The position numbers and the translations under genes were made by a program. Shown here one piece after another: positions 50,307 to 58,451 of a stretch of DNA of 64,000 nt. The stretch's first letter is position 1; the number at the start of each line of letters is the position of its first letter. The notes under the pieces are model-generated. The model had not been told where the DNA came from. It ran no database searches and saw only the letters and a list, made by a program, of their open reading frames with translations. This DNA is from Deltaproteobacteria bacterium (GTDB taxonomy: Bacteria; Myxococcota; Myxococcia; Myxococcales; SZAS-1), in assembly GCA_018266075.1 (NCBI GenBank), contig JAFEBB010000020.1:44858-108857 (forward strand), written 5' to 3'.

Positions 50307-51200
50307 ATGGAGCCGCTGCTCGACGCCTTCCTGAGCTTTCTGCGCGTGGAGCGAAACCTCGCGGCCAACACGCTCGAGGCCTACGGCGCGGACCTCACCG
50401 AGTACCTGGGCTTCCTCTCGCGCGAGGGCGTGGTCGACGTGAGGGCGGTGACGCCGGGGCTCGTGGCCGAGCACCAGCGCGCGCTCGCCTCGCGCGGGCT
50501 CTCGGCGCGTTCGCAGGCGCGGCACCTCTCGGCGGTGCGGCAGTTCCACGCGTTCTTGAAGCGCGAGCAGCTCGCTTCCGACAACCCCACCGCGCTCGCC
50601 GAGACGCCCAAGCTCCCCCAGAAGCTGCCCAGCTATCTCACGCTCGAGGAGGTCGATCGGCTCCTCGAGGCCGCAGCGTCGGACCCGAGCCCGGAGGGCC
50701 TGCGAGACCGGGCGATGATCGAGCTCTTGTATGCGTCGGGGCTGCGCGTGTCGGAGCTCTGCGGCATGCCGCTCGACGCCGTGAACCTCGAAGCCGAGTT
50801 CCTCATCGCGCGCGGCAAGGGCAAGAAGGAGCGGTTGGTGCCCGTGGGGCGCTCGGCGCAGGCGGCGATCACCACGTACCTCGCGGGCCCGCGTGCGGCC
50901 ATCTTGCATGGGCGCGAGAGCCGGCACCTCTTCGTGACCAACCGGGGCAGCGCCATCACCCGGCAGACCTTCTTCCTGCGGCTGCGAGGGCGGGCGAAGC
51001 AGGCGGGCATCGTGAAGGCGATCTCGCCGCACAAGCTGCGGCACTCGTTCGCGACGCACCTGCTCGCGCGCGGCGCCGACCTGCGCGTGGTGCAGGCGCT
51101 GCTTGGCCACGCGGACTTGTCGACGACGCAGATCTACACGCACGTGGAGCGCGCGCGGCTGCACCAGGTCGTGGGACGCTACCACCCCCGCGGACGCTGA
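50307..51200 (+). CDS. Tyrosine recombinase, XerC/XerD-like
   Basis: A 297-residue integrase-fold recombinase, likely the chromosome-dimer resolvase. The N-terminal SAM-like domain (FLSFLRVERNLAANTLEAYGADLTEYLGFL) is followed by the catalytic domain. All active residues appear: Arg147 (SGLRVSEL), His242 and Arg245 (SPHKLRHSFATHLL), His268 (LLGHADLSTTQIYTHV) and nucleophile Tyr277. Positions match XerD of E. coli within two residues. ATG 50307 fits the family N-terminus; the frame continues 32 codons upstream. Whether it is XerC or XerD is not decided. Confidence 0.9.
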   Translation: MEPLLDAFLSFLRVERNLAANTLEAYGADLTEYLGFLSREGVVDVRAVTPGLVAEHQRALASRGLSARSQARHLSAVRQFHAFLKREQLASDNPTALAETPKLPQKLPSYLTLEEVDRLLEAAASDPSPEGLRDRAMIELLYASGLRVSELCGMPLDAVNLEAEFLIARGKGKKERLVPVGRSAQAAITTYLAGPRAAILHGRESRHLFVTNRGSAITRQTFFLRLRGRAKQAGIVKAISPHKLRHSFATHLLARGADLRVVQALLGHADLSTTQIYTHVERARLHQVVGRYHPRGR

Positions 51201-51206
51201 GCGGCT

Positions 51207-51734
51207 ATGCTTCGCCCGATGATCTCGCGGTGGCTCACCATCTCCTCGCTCGCGCTCGCGCTGGTGGCGTGCGGCGGCCACGACAGCGCGCCCATTCCGC
51301 AGTGCACGACGAACGCGGGCTGCGCGAACACGGCGGTGTGCCTGACCGGCCAGTGTGTGGATGCGCTGACCCAGCAGTACGCGCTGACCCTGAAGATCGC
51401 CGTGGCCCCGGCCGAGCCCGACGGAAGCCAGTGGGACACCGACGGCAGCGCGCCCGACGTGGAGGCCACGCTCGCTCCGACCTCGGGCTCGGCGAGCCCC
51501 CTCAGCTGGGGAGTCCAGGAGACGTTCAGCGCGAGCTGGCCTGCGGTGGTGACGCACTTCACCGGCGACGCGCTGGCGCTCACGGTTCAGGACTCGGATC
51601 CCTTCGGCGCCGATGCGATCTGCACCATCGACCTGCCGGACACCGTCTCGCTGCTGCACCAGGGCAGCCTGGTGTCGAACGCCACCTCGTGCCAGGTGAC
51701 GTTGAGCCTGACGCCCGTGGCGCCGGTGCAGTGA
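51207..51734 (+). CDS. Hypothetical lipoprotein
   Basis: A 175-residue lipoprotein. MISRWLTISSLALALVAC is the likely lipobox signal, giving an alternative start at ATG 51219. The mature N-terminus has a small Cys module (PQCTTNAGCANTAVCLTGQCV), then a beta-rich domain (YALTLKIAVAPAEPDGSQWDTDG, VQDSDPFGADAICTIDLPDTVSLL) that might be C2- or Ca-binding-like. It follows the recombinase by 6 bp. Function unknown. The TGA stop abuts the convergent SRPBCC stop. Confidence 0.65.
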   Translation: MLRPMISRWLTISSLALALVACGGHDSAPIPQCTTNAGCANTAVCLTGQCVDALTQQYALTLKIAVAPAEPDGSQWDTDGSAPDVEATLAPTSGSASPLSWGVQETFSASWPAVVTHFTGDALALTVQDSDPFGADAICTIDLPDTVSLLHQGSLVSNATSCQVTLSLTPVAPVQ

Positions 51735-52157
51735 CTAGCGCTCCAGCTCGGCCTTGAGCCCGCCGGTGATGGCGTCGAACATCGGCACCAGATCGGGAAT
51801 CGAGCGGCGGAAGAGCGGCAGCACCAGCCCGGTGAAGATCTCCTCCACGGCCACGCGCAGCTGGCCTTCTCCCGCGGGCTCGAGGGTGAACGTCCGCTGG
51901 CCGCGAAACAGCCCGAGCGGCATCCCGCCGGTCCACACCATGCGCTTGGGTGGTTCGAACGCGGTCACGGTCAGCGGCACCGGCTCGTACGGCAGGCTGT
52001 TCACGTAGACCTTCACCACACCGCCCGGCGAAATCGCACCCTCCACGCGGTCGACGGTCTTGTTCCACCGCGGCCAGCCGGCGCCGTCGGTGAGGAGCGC
52101 CCAGGCAGCCTCGGCCGGCGCGCGGATGGTCGCCTGGCTGCGGAATGAGAGGGCCAT
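51735..52157 (-). CDS. SRPBCC-family protein
   Basis: A 140-residue protein of the polyketide cyclase/SRPBCC superfamily with a hydrophobic ligand cavity. RSQATIRAPAEAAWALLTDGAGWPRWNKTVDRVEG, VTAFEPPKRMVWTGGMPLGLFRGQRTFTLEP and GQLRVAVEEIFTGLVLPLFRRSIPDLVPMFDAITGGLKAELE give the strand and final helix. No signal peptide. ATG 52157. Ligand unknown. A 250-bp spacer separates it from the FYDLN gene, in which I found no gene or clear regulatory element. Confidence 0.82.
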   Translation of the reverse strand: MALSFRSQATIRAPAEAAWALLTDGAGWPRWNKTVDRVEGAISPGGVVKVYVNSLPYEPVPLTVTAFEPPKRMVWTGGMPLGLFRGQRTFTLEPAGEGQLRVAVEEIFTGLVLPLFRRSIPDLVPMFDAITGGLKAELER

Positions 52158-52407
52158 GCGGCGCAACCTAGTCCAATTCGGGTTGGGACCGATCGCGGGT
52201 CGTGGGCGTTCGGCCGCTCCGGCGTCCTCCAATTTGGCTTCTGCGAACGAGCCGCGAACCACGATCCACGAGCCACGGCTGCACCAGCAAACCGTCGGCT
52301 GGACGGCGGCCTGCACGGCTGGGCTTTTCAACCGGGGCCAATCCGTGCGAAGGTGCGCGCCTTTCTGCCCCTGACCGGGGCCCAAAACCCCTTGCGGGAG
52401 AGGCGAA

Positions 52408-52719
52408 GTGCAACCGCACCCGAGCGATCGCGGCGAGAAGCATGTCTGCTTGCGCTGCCAGACCAAGTTCTACGACCTGAAGCGCCCGCAAATCGTGTGT
52501 CCGCGCTGCGGCGCCGACCAGGCCGAAGCGGCCGCGCAGGCCAAGGCCGACGCAGCGAAGAAGAAGTCCTCGCGCGCCAAGGCGGCAGCCGCTCCGGCGC
52601 CTGCTCCGGAGCCCGTCAAGGCAGAGGGCGATGAAGACGAGGATGAGGAAATCGAGGACGTCGCCGACGACGACGTCGACGACGAAGACGAGTCCGAAGA
52701 CATCGACGACGACGCCTAA
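52408..52719 (+). CDS. FYDLN-acid domain protein (TIGR02300 family)
   Basis: A 103-residue protein. A zinc ribbon is seen in VCLRCQTKFYDLKRPQIVCPRCGADQ (CX2C...CX2C), which contains the FYDL signature. An Ala/Pro linker and a highly acidic tail (EGDEDEDEEIEDVADDDVDDEDESEDIDDDA) follow. The TIGR02300 family is known from alphaproteobacteria and related groups. It is small and probably cytoplasmic, perhaps binding nucleic acid or polymerase; no role is proven. GTG start at 52408. rpoZ follows 52 bp later. Confidence 0.8.
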   Translation: MQPHPSDRGEKHVCLRCQTKFYDLKRPQIVCPRCGADQAEAAAQAKADAAKKKSSRAKAAAAPAPAPEPVKAEGDEDEDEEIEDVADDDVDDEDESEDIDDDA

Positions 52720-52771
52720 ACTGGAAATTTCGCGGGCCGCCGGTTAGATCCGGCGCTCCGAGGTGTGAATC

Positions 52772-53047
52772 ATGGCTCGAGTGACCGTTGAAGACAGCGT
52801 TGAGGCGGTGGAAGGCAACCGCTTCGCCCTGGTGATGATGGCTGCCAAGCGCGTGCGCCAGCTGATGAGCGGCGCGGTTCCCCGCGTGCTGAACGAGAAG
52901 GACAAGGCGCCCGTGCTGAGCCTCCGCGAGATCGCCGAGGGCCACGTGCGTTTCGACCGCTCGCTCCGCGACGCCCTGGCGGGCAAGTTCGCCCCCAAGG
53001 AGCGGCCGTTCGTGCTCCGCCCCGCTCGCCGCGGCGACGAGCGCTAA
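52772..53047 (+). CDS. rpoZ: RNA polymerase omega subunit
   Basis: A 91-residue omega subunit, which supports assembly of beta' into RNA polymerase. [34 protein letters not shown] is the typical N-terminal helix pair, though the usual LE..VxNRFxLVxxAAxRAR pattern has an extra Gly before NRF. The C-terminus ([26 protein letters not shown]) matches the family. GAGGTGTGAATC precedes ATG. Followed by a strong terminator at 53066-53112. Confidence 0.9.
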   Translation: MARVTVEDSVEAVEGNRFALVMMAAKRVRQLMSGAVPRVLNEKDKAPVLSLREIAEGHVRFDRSLRDALAGKFAPKERPFVLRPARRGDER

Positions 53048-53065
53048 GCCAAGCGTCGGCTTCTG

Positions 53066-53112
53066 AAACGCGAACGAGCGCGACCCTGCGAGGGGCCGCG
53101 CTCGTGGCGTTT
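53066..53112 (+). terminator. Strong hairpin terminator after rpoZ
   Basis: AAACGC (53066-53071) and ACGAGCGCG (53074-53082) pair with CGCGCTCGT (53097-53105) and GCGTTT (53107-53112), giving a 15-bp stem with a small internal bulge and a 14-nt loop. A is at one foot and T at the other, so it could also serve the convergent membrane-protein gene ending at 53120. Confidence 0.8.
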
Positions 53113-53119
53113 GTGCGGG

Positions 53120-54250
53120 CTACGCCGTCAGGCCCGCGGGCGCTGTCGCCTCGCGCCTCAGCGTGAACTGGCCCTGGCGCCAGGCGCGCCACGTCGCGTG
53201 GGGCGTCGAGGGTTGGGCCGCGCACCACCGCAGGTGGGCGAGCAGGGCGATGTCCGGGTCTTCGGCCTGGGCACGGCTGAGCCGTAGATCGCCGCGCAGG
53301 GCCCGGGTCGCGGCGTCGAGCACGTCCTCGTGGTAGCCCTCGAAGACGCAGAGGTCGCGGAGCCAGGCGGCGTTCGGCGCGCGGCCGTCGATGATCGCCT
53401 GGGCCGCGTCGCGCAGCGCCTCCAGCTTCCCGGGGCACACCGCCAGCAGCTCCATGTCGTACGCGAGCTGGGCCGGCTGGTGGTTCGCGCCGAGCACGTG
53501 CCGGATGGTGCGCTCCGGCGAGCTGGCCAGCCCGGAGAAGTCGAGCGGCGCCACCGCTCGCTCCCAGAGCAAGAACGGCAGCCGCAGGCCGCGGTACTGG
53601 AGAAGGCGCGCGCGCCAGGTGTCGCGCACGGGGGCGGCGTTCGTCCCCACGGTGTCCATCCGGAAGAGCACCCGGTGCCACATCGCGAGGACGCCCAGGA
53701 AGATCTGCCACAGGTTCGGCCGCGGCTCGCTGGGCCGTGCGGACGCGCGCAGGCGCAGGCCTCGTTGCACCCGCTCCGGCTGCCAGAGCACGAGATAGGA
53801 CCAGAGCGGAGCCACGTCGTCCGGGTGCAGGCCCCGGTGCGCGGCCACGGCGAGGGCGACCAGGGCGATGGTCGTCGTCCCGTCGAGCACGAAGATGCCT
53901 TCGAACGCGGGCAGGTGCAGCGAGAGCCCGAGCTGCAGCGAATAGAAGGCCGAGAACGCCTTCAAGAACGCGAGCGCGGGGAGCGCGGGGTAGTAGCGCT
54001 CCAGGTCGATGAGGATCAGCAGGCACAGAAAGCCCAGGGTCATCACGTTTCCCACGGCGAGCATGTGCCAGAGCTCGCCACCGGGGCCCGGCGGCAGGTG
54101 GCCGCCGCCCAGCAGGACGTTGATGCGGTCGAGCGTGCCCAGCGCGAGCTGGGGCGCCACGATGTACGAGGCCGCGGGCATGATGAAGTTGGCGGCGAGC
54201 AGCACGTAGCCCACCTGGAACACGCGGTAGGCGAGGGGTCGGCGGTTCAT
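53120..54250 (-). CDS. Hypothetical membrane protein coupled to a FadR-type regulator
   Basis: A 376-residue protein. The first half has about four transmembrane helices (VFQVGYVLLAANFIMPAASYIV; LWHMLAVGNVMTLGFLCLLILI; AFLKAFSAFYSLQLGLSL; ALVALAVAAHRG). The second half is soluble: WQIFLGVLAMWHRVLFRMDTV, LLQYRGLRLPFLLWERAVAPLDFSG, then a helical region rich in Leu/Arg. No family recognised. ATG 54250 overlaps the regulator's stop by 4 nt (ATGA), so the regulator probably controls it and translation is coupled. Confidence 0.75.
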   Translation of the reverse strand: MNRRPLAYRVFQVGYVLLAANFIMPAASYIVAPQLALGTLDRINVLLGGGHLPPGPGGELWHMLAVGNVMTLGFLCLLILIDLERYYPALPALAFLKAFSAFYSLQLGLSLHLPAFEGIFVLDGTTTIALVALAVAAHRGLHPDDVAPLWSYLVLWQPERVQRGLRLRASARPSEPRPNLWQIFLGVLAMWHRVLFRMDTVGTNAAPVRDTWRARLLQYRGLRLPFLLWERAVAPLDFSGLASSPERTIRHVLGANHQPAQLAYDMELLAVCPGKLEALRDAAQAIIDGRAPNAAWLRDLCVFEGYHEDVLDAATRALRGDLRLSRAQAEDPDIALLAHLRWCAAQPSTPHATWRAWRQGQFTLRREATAPAGLTA

Positions 54251-54990
54251 GCGTTCCTCCCGGCCGCGGACGCGGCTCGGAGCTGGTGAAGGGTGGCCTC
54301 GTCGTGGGCCTTGAGGGTCTCGGCGAGCGGGCCCAACAGGGCCGGATCGGGCCGCGCCAGCCACTGCAGGAGCAGGTTGAAGCTGAGCAGGTTGTCGCGC
54401 GGGCTCCGGTACATCGCCTCCTGCAGCTTCGGCAGCCGCAGCAGGATCCCCGCGATGGGGTTCATGCAGAGCGAGAGCACCGCGCTGCCCGTGCCCTCGG
54501 CCACGCGCGCGAGGATCTCGAGATCGGCCTCGGCCAGCTCGTGCGGGGGCGCGCCGCGCTCGACCGCGTCGCCGAACGCGACCACCGCTTCGCGCACCCG
54601 CTCGGTGGTGCCGGGCTCGACGTGCTGACACAGCTTCTCGAGGACCGCCTGCGCCAGGTGCCGCCGCACCAGCAGCAGATCGGCGATGACCGCCTCGCGC
54701 TCGGTGGCCTTGCGGCAGAGCTCCAAGAGCTGGCTGATGAGCCCCGGCCCGCCCTCGCGCAAGAAGGCGCGCACCTGGTAGCCCGAGCCCTGGCGCACCG
54801 AGAGCAGGCCGCTGGCCGTGAGCCGGGCCAGCGCCCCGCGCACCGTGACGCGGTTCACGCCGAAGTCTTCCGCGAGCTTCCGCTCGGGCGGCAGGCGCGT
54901 GCCCACCGGGAAACGGCCCTTGAGGATGGCCTCGCTCAAGGCGTGCTGGCAGCGGTCGACGGCGGTGTCGGGCGCAGAGGCAGTGTTCAT
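54247..54990 (-). CDS. FadR/GntR-family transcriptional regulator
   Basis: A 247-residue repressor or activator with an N-terminal winged helix-turn-helix (about residues 31-75: GTRLPPERKLAEDFGVNRVTVRGALARLTASGLLSVRQGSGYQV). A helical FCD-like effector domain follows (LISQLLELCRKATEREAVIADLLLVRRHLAQAVL...). The FCD ligand pocket is typically a metal or small carboxylate. ATG 54990 is preceded by no clear ribosome-binding site; instead an operator-like palindrome occupies that position, and a second lies upstream. This strongly suggests autoregulation. Coupled by overlap to the membrane protein. Confidence 0.88.
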   Translation of the reverse strand: MNTASAPDTAVDRCQHALSEAILKGRFPVGTRLPPERKLAEDFGVNRVTVRGALARLTASGLLSVRQGSGYQVRAFLREGGPGLISQLLELCRKATEREAVIADLLLVRRHLAQAVLEKLCQHVEPGTTERVREAVVAFGDAVERGAPPHELAEADLEILARVAEGTGSAVLSLCMNPIAGILLRLPKLQEAMYRSPRDNLLSFNLLLQWLARPDPALLGPLAETLKAHDEATLHQLRAASAAGRNA

Positions 54991-54995
54991 GCGCC

Positions 54996-55012
54996 AATTG
55001 GTACGACCAATT
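54996..55012 (-). promoter_or_regulatory. Operator proximal to the FadR-type gene
   Basis: AATTGGTACGACCAATT is a 7-bp inverted repeat with a 3-bp spacer (TTGGT-ACG-ACCAA core), matching the FadR-class TGGTnnnACCA consensus. It begins 5 bp from the ATG and covers the usual ribosome-binding or -10 zone. Confidence 0.78.
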
Positions 55013-55062
55013 CGGGCGGTCCGTCAAGGCGCGCCGAAGGATGCCATCACTCGAATTGGCTG

Positions 55063-55078
55063 AATTGGTCGTACCAAT
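55063..55078 (-). promoter_or_regulatory. Second operator of the FadR-type gene
   Basis: AATTGGTCGTACCAAT contains the same TTGGT-(3)-ACCAA palindrome, about 66 bp (six helical turns) from the first. An extra half-site AATTGGC lies just inside at 55054-55060. Two phased sites suggest cooperative binding. Confidence 0.75.
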
Positions 55079-55152
55079 ACAGAAAGAATCAGGGGATACA
55101 CCACCACGGGCCCTTCTTGGGGCTCAGGTGGTGCGACCAGTCGGTCTGCTGG

Positions 55153-55788
55153 CTATCGGCGGCGGCGAACCAGCGCCAGCCCGAGCGCCAGGATGCCCGC
55201 GGCAAAGCCCACGCCCTGCGCGCTCGAGCAGCCGCCCGAGGGCTGCTTCTGCGACACCGGCCGGCAGACGTGGCTCTGGCAGGTGAACTGCTCGGGGCAG
55301 TCGTCGGCGATGTTGCAATGGCTGGGGATGCCGAAGTTGTCCTGCGACTCGCCCTCGTCGCCCTGGGGATTGCCCTCGGTGCCGGTGGTGCTGCCGCCTG
55401 TCGACGTCGCCGTGGCGGTCGCGCTGGTGCTGCCCGAGGTGGCGCCGCTTCCCGAAGCCGTGCCCGTGGTGGAGCCGGCCGACGACGTGGACGTCGCGGT
55501 GGACGACGCCGAGCTCGTGGAGGTCGCGGTGGCGGTGCTGCTCCCACTGTCCGAGCCGGAGCTGCTGGCGCTCGCGGTGCTGCCCGAGCCGGAGCCGCTG
55601 GAGCTGCCGCTGTCGGAGCCCGAGCCCGAGCCGCTGGCGCTCGATGACGAGCCCGAGTCCGAGCCGCTCGACGAGCCCGAGTCGGAGCTGCTGCTGGTGG
55701 GGCTGACCGCGAGGGCGGCGCGGGCCACGTCCTTCGTGGGGAGGCGCGCCGGCGCGGTGTGGAGGAGGGCGAGGGGGAGCCAGAGCAT
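55153..55788 (-). CDS. Ser/Thr-rich exported protein with MYXO-CTERM-like tail
   Basis: A 211-residue protein. Signal MLWLPLALLHTAPARLP, then a long low-complexity Ser/Gly/Thr/Ala/Asp region (about 27-125), then a small Cys module (GIPSHCNIADDCPEQFTCQSHVCRP). The C-terminus is GGCSSAQGVGFAAGILALGLALVRRRR: a Cys, hydrophobic helix and Arg tail, close to the MYXO-CTERM sorting signal of Myxococcota. It would be exported and anchored at the outer surface. ATG 55788 chosen. It may be co-transcribed with the FAD oxidoreductase upstream (33 bp gap). Function unknown. Confidence 0.7.
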   Translation of the reverse strand: MLWLPLALLHTAPARLPTKDVARAALAVSPTSSSSDSGSSSGSDSGSSSSASGSGSGSDSGSSSGSGSGSTASASSSGSDSGSSTATATSTSSASSTATSTSSAGSTTGTASGSGATSGSTSATATATSTGGSTTGTEGNPQGDEGESQDNFGIPSHCNIADDCPEQFTCQSHVCRPVSQKQPSGGCSSAQGVGFAAGILALGLALVRRRR

Positions 55789-55821
55789 GGGCAAACTCTA
55801 AACCCGAACCGGCGCTCTGGG

Positions 55822-57312
55822 TTAGTTCGCTCGCAGGAGCTCGTTCGGGTCCTGCGGCGGCGCCGACGAGGCGCTCGCGGCAACGGACGGCAGCGCGCGC
55901 CGGAACAGGTCGCTCGAGAGCACGCCGTCGGGATCGAGCCGCTGCTTGAGCGCGCCGAACTGCGCCAGCTTTTCTGCGCCGTAGCTCGCGGCCACGTCCT
56001 CGCCGCGCAGGACGGCGTCCTTGGCGAAGTAGAACTTGCCGCCCGCGGCGATGACCCGCGCGTGGATGGCGTGCGCCAGCTTCCAGATGCGCTCGCGGTT
56101 CTTCGCGGTCACCCGGTAGTCCATGGCCAGCGACCAGCCGTCGAGCGCGTGGGTCATCAGGAACTCGTCGGGGCGATGCCGCTTCATCACCGCGAGGTAC
56201 GTCGGCTCGCCGTGCTCCTGGGCCATCTTGAGCACGTCGGCGAAGCAGGCGCGCGCGGTGGCGTGCGGCACGAAGATCTGCACCTGGATGAGGCCCTCGG
56301 GCCCGTACGCGAGCCGCCAGTTGGGCACGTAGTCCAGCAGGAACGCGAAGGCCACGTGCGACTGGAGGTACGGCGTGTGCGGCTTCAACGCCGACGCCCA
56401 GTACTTGGCGGCGCACACCACGCGCCAGCCCAGGTTGTTGGTCCAGGGCTTCATCAAGTGCCAGAGCTTGTCCTTGGGGAAGCCGAAGATTTTCGGCGGC
56501 AGGCCCTGGTTCTCGACGTGGAGCGAGTGAACCGGATCCGGATCCTCGCCCTCGTGGAGGTAGTTGGCCTGGTGGATCTCGCCGCGGCCGAGGCTCTTGC
56601 CACCCGCGAAGCCGTCGACCCAGCCCACGAGGTAGTCGGAGTGGGGCAGCCGCTCCTCGAAGGCATCGAACATGCCTTCCATGTTTGGCGCGGTGAGTGG
56701 ATGGACGCGCAGCTTGCCGCTGTAGACCTTCTTCAGCTTGAGCTTCACCCGGGTGATGGCCCCGAGCATCCCCACGCCGCCGACGGCCGCGCGGAAGACG
56801 TCGGCGTTCTCGGTGCGCGAGCAGCGGAGCTTCTCGCCGCGCGGGGTGAGCAGATCGATCTCCTGCACGTGCTCGCCGAACGGCCCCACGGCGAAGTTGT
56901 TCTTCCCGTGGATGTTCATCGACACGCAGCCGGCCATGGTCGGGAACATCGTCCCTGGCACCACTGCGGGCCAGTAGCCGTCCTCGATCGTGCGGCGCCA
57001 GAGGCCCTGAATGGTGAGCCCGCCGCGCGCCTCGGCGACGCCCGACTGCGGATCCCAGTTGAGCATCCCGTCGAGGCCGCGCATGTCGACCACGAGGCCC
57101 TGGGAGTTGAAGGCCGCGTCGCCATAGCTGCGGCCCGAGCCGCGGAACGCGATCGACAGCCCCTCGCTCTTCGCGAGCCGGAAGAGCTCCGCCAGCTCCT
57201 CCTCCGACCGGGGCGCCACGGTGCGGCAGGCAGCGCGCATGGCGCGGCCGAAGCCATCGTGCACCCGCCAGGCGGCGGTGGCGCGGAGCGAGCGGTCGGG
57301 GACGCGCTTCAT
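55822..57312 (-). CDS. DprE1-like FAD-binding oxidoreductase
   Basis: A 496-residue flavoenzyme resembling DprE1 (decaprenyl-phosphoryl-ribose 2'-oxidase) and the VAO/GULO superfamily. FAD-binding signature: AFRGSGRSYGDAAFNSQGLVVDMRGLDGMLNWD, then TIEDGYWPAVVPGTMFPTMAGCVSMNIHGKNNFAVGPFG. Substrate domain features: VKLKLKKVYSGKLRVHPLT, AYGPEGLIQVQIFVP and FLMTHALDGWSLAMDYRVTAKN. It oxidises a hydroxyl of a lipid-linked sugar, in the known family. Its ATG overlaps the SDR stop by 1 nt (TGATG). Its likely partner is that SDR. Confidence 0.82.
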   Translation of the reverse strand: MKRVPDRSLRATAAWRVHDGFGRAMRAACRTVAPRSEEELAELFRLAKSEGLSIAFRGSGRSYGDAAFNSQGLVVDMRGLDGMLNWDPQSGVAEARGGLTIQGLWRRTIEDGYWPAVVPGTMFPTMAGCVSMNIHGKNNFAVGPFGEHVQEIDLLTPRGEKLRCSRTENADVFRAAVGGVGMLGAITRVKLKLKKVYSGKLRVHPLTAPNMEGMFDAFEERLPHSDYLVGWVDGFAGGKSLGRGEIHQANYLHEGEDPDPVHSLHVENQGLPPKIFGFPKDKLWHLMKPWTNNLGWRVVCAAKYWASALKPHTPYLQSHVAFAFLLDYVPNWRLAYGPEGLIQVQIFVPHATARACFADVLKMAQEHGEPTYLAVMKRHRPDEFLMTHALDGWSLAMDYRVTAKNRERIWKLAHAIHARVIAAGGKFYFAKDAVLRGEDVAASYGAEKLAQFGALKQRLDPDGVLSSDLFRRALPSVAASASSAPPQDPNELLRAN

Positions 57313-58061
57313 CAGAAGTTCAGCCTACGGAAAATGAACGAGGGGATCGAGCGGACCACCATGGCCACCAGGCTCCACCGCCAGGGCACGAAGCCCTGGG
57401 CCCCCGAGCCGCGGCGGGCGAGGGCGAGCGAGGTCTGCGCCGCCTGCTCGGGCTTGATGAGCCAGAACAAGCCGGGCACGCCGGCGGTCATGGCCGTGTC
57501 CACGAAACCCGGCTTGATGGTCACGACATTCACGCCGTAGCGCGCGAGCCGGTTGCGCATCGACTCGAGGTAGGTGCTGAACGCCGCCTTGCTCGTGCAG
57601 TAGCCGGGGTTGCCGCGGCGCCCACGCTCGCCCGCAATGGAGCTGATGCCCACGATGGTGCCGCCGTGCTGGGCCTCGAACCTGGCGGCGGCCGGGTTGA
57701 TCCAGGCCATGGCGCCGAGGAGGTTGACCTCGATCATCTGGCGGTCTTTGGCGAAGGCGTACTCGCTCTCGTCGATCTTGGGCATCACGCCGGCCGCATA
57801 GACGATGGCGTCGAGGCCGCCGAGCTCGGCGACGATCTTGTCGAAGAGCTCGGGCACCTCGTCGAAGTGGGTGACGTCGTGGACGTGGACGAAGGCCTTG
57901 CCCTTGCCCGCCTTCTCGATGTCGGCTGCGACGCGGTCGAGGTCTTCCTTGCGCCGGGCGAGCAGAGCCACGCTCGCTCCCTCGGCACACAGGCGCTTGG
58001 CCACCGCCTCGCCGATCCCGCTCGACGCCCCCACCACAATCGCCTTCTGAAGCTGGATCAT
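57312..58061 (-). CDS. SDR-family oxidoreductase (DprE2-like partner)
   Basis: A 249-residue short-chain dehydrogenase/reductase. The NAD(P)-binding loop is GASSGIG (11-17). The catalytic set is Ser140/141 (ISSIAG), Tyr154 and Lys158 (YCTSK). NLLGAMAW and VVTIKPGFVDTAMT are also typical. The C-terminal hydrophobic WSLVAMVVRSIPSFIFRRLNF tail suggests membrane association, as in DprE2. DprE1 and DprE2 together epimerise polyprenyl-phospho-ribose to arabinose; this 1-nt-overlapped gene pair fits that pairing. ATG 58061. Arabinose synthesis itself is inferred. Confidence 0.83.
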   Translation of the reverse strand: MIQLQKAIVVGASSGIGEAVAKRLCAEGASVALLARRKEDLDRVAADIEKAGKGKAFVHVHDVTHFDEVPELFDKIVAELGGLDAIVYAAGVMPKIDESEYAFAKDRQMIEVNLLGAMAWINPAAARFEAQHGGTIVGISSIAGERGRRGNPGYCTSKAAFSTYLESMRNRLARYGVNVVTIKPGFVDTAMTAGVPGLFWLIKPEQAAQTSLALARRGSGAQGFVPWRWSLVAMVVRSIPSFIFRRLNF

Positions 58062-58451
58062 TTCGAGGTTTCCCGGAGGGCGCCGCACCCTAATCGGCCT
58101 GGGTTGGCGGGGCAACGTTGGCGAAGGCGGCGCACAGGGGCTCGAAAGCAGAAAGGGAGCGAGCGGCCGTCGCGCGAGGCGCGCCGGCAGGGCCGGGGTA
58201 CACGGCTTTCCCTGAGACGCTGGGCAGATGCGGCTTGCTTGGGGAACGGTGACGGTGATCGGTGTGCGGTGATCGGGCCCGATCACCGAGCGCCGATCAC
58301 CTGTACGTTTCCCAAGTCCGCGCGTTCCCCGGGCCAAGGCGGAAAACTTCGCACCCCCAAGACCTGGCTACCCGCACTCCCAGATGGTTGACCGCTGAAA
58401 ATGCAACCTGTTAGAACCCAACCCCCTTTTGGATGAGGTCCGCGTTTGTCC
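58062..58451. other. Intergenic region with large palindrome
   Basis: 390 bp between the divergent SDR and Cys-rich lipoprotein starts. No gene was seen. The main structure is a palindrome of GGTGATCGG half-sites (58254-58301), listed separately. The rest is G/C-rich without a clear promoter motif. Confidence 0.6.
58241..58313. repeat. Large nested palindrome
   Basis: Two direct copies of GGTGATCGG at 58254 and 58268 are mirrored by CCGATCACC at 58279 and 58293, each pair spaced 14 bp. The centre GGTGATCGGGCCCGATCACC (58268-58287) is a perfect 20-bp palindrome, and the 48-bp block is symmetric at 21 of 24 positions per arm. Weak symmetry extends to GGGGAAC (58241) and GTTTCCC (to 58313). It could be a multimeric operator, a REP element or a strong cruciform. 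Confidence 0.8.

Noticed and set aside
52158..52407. A gene or RNA in the 250-bp gap before the FYDLN gene
   Set aside because: No good codon pattern, start signal or stable structure was evident.
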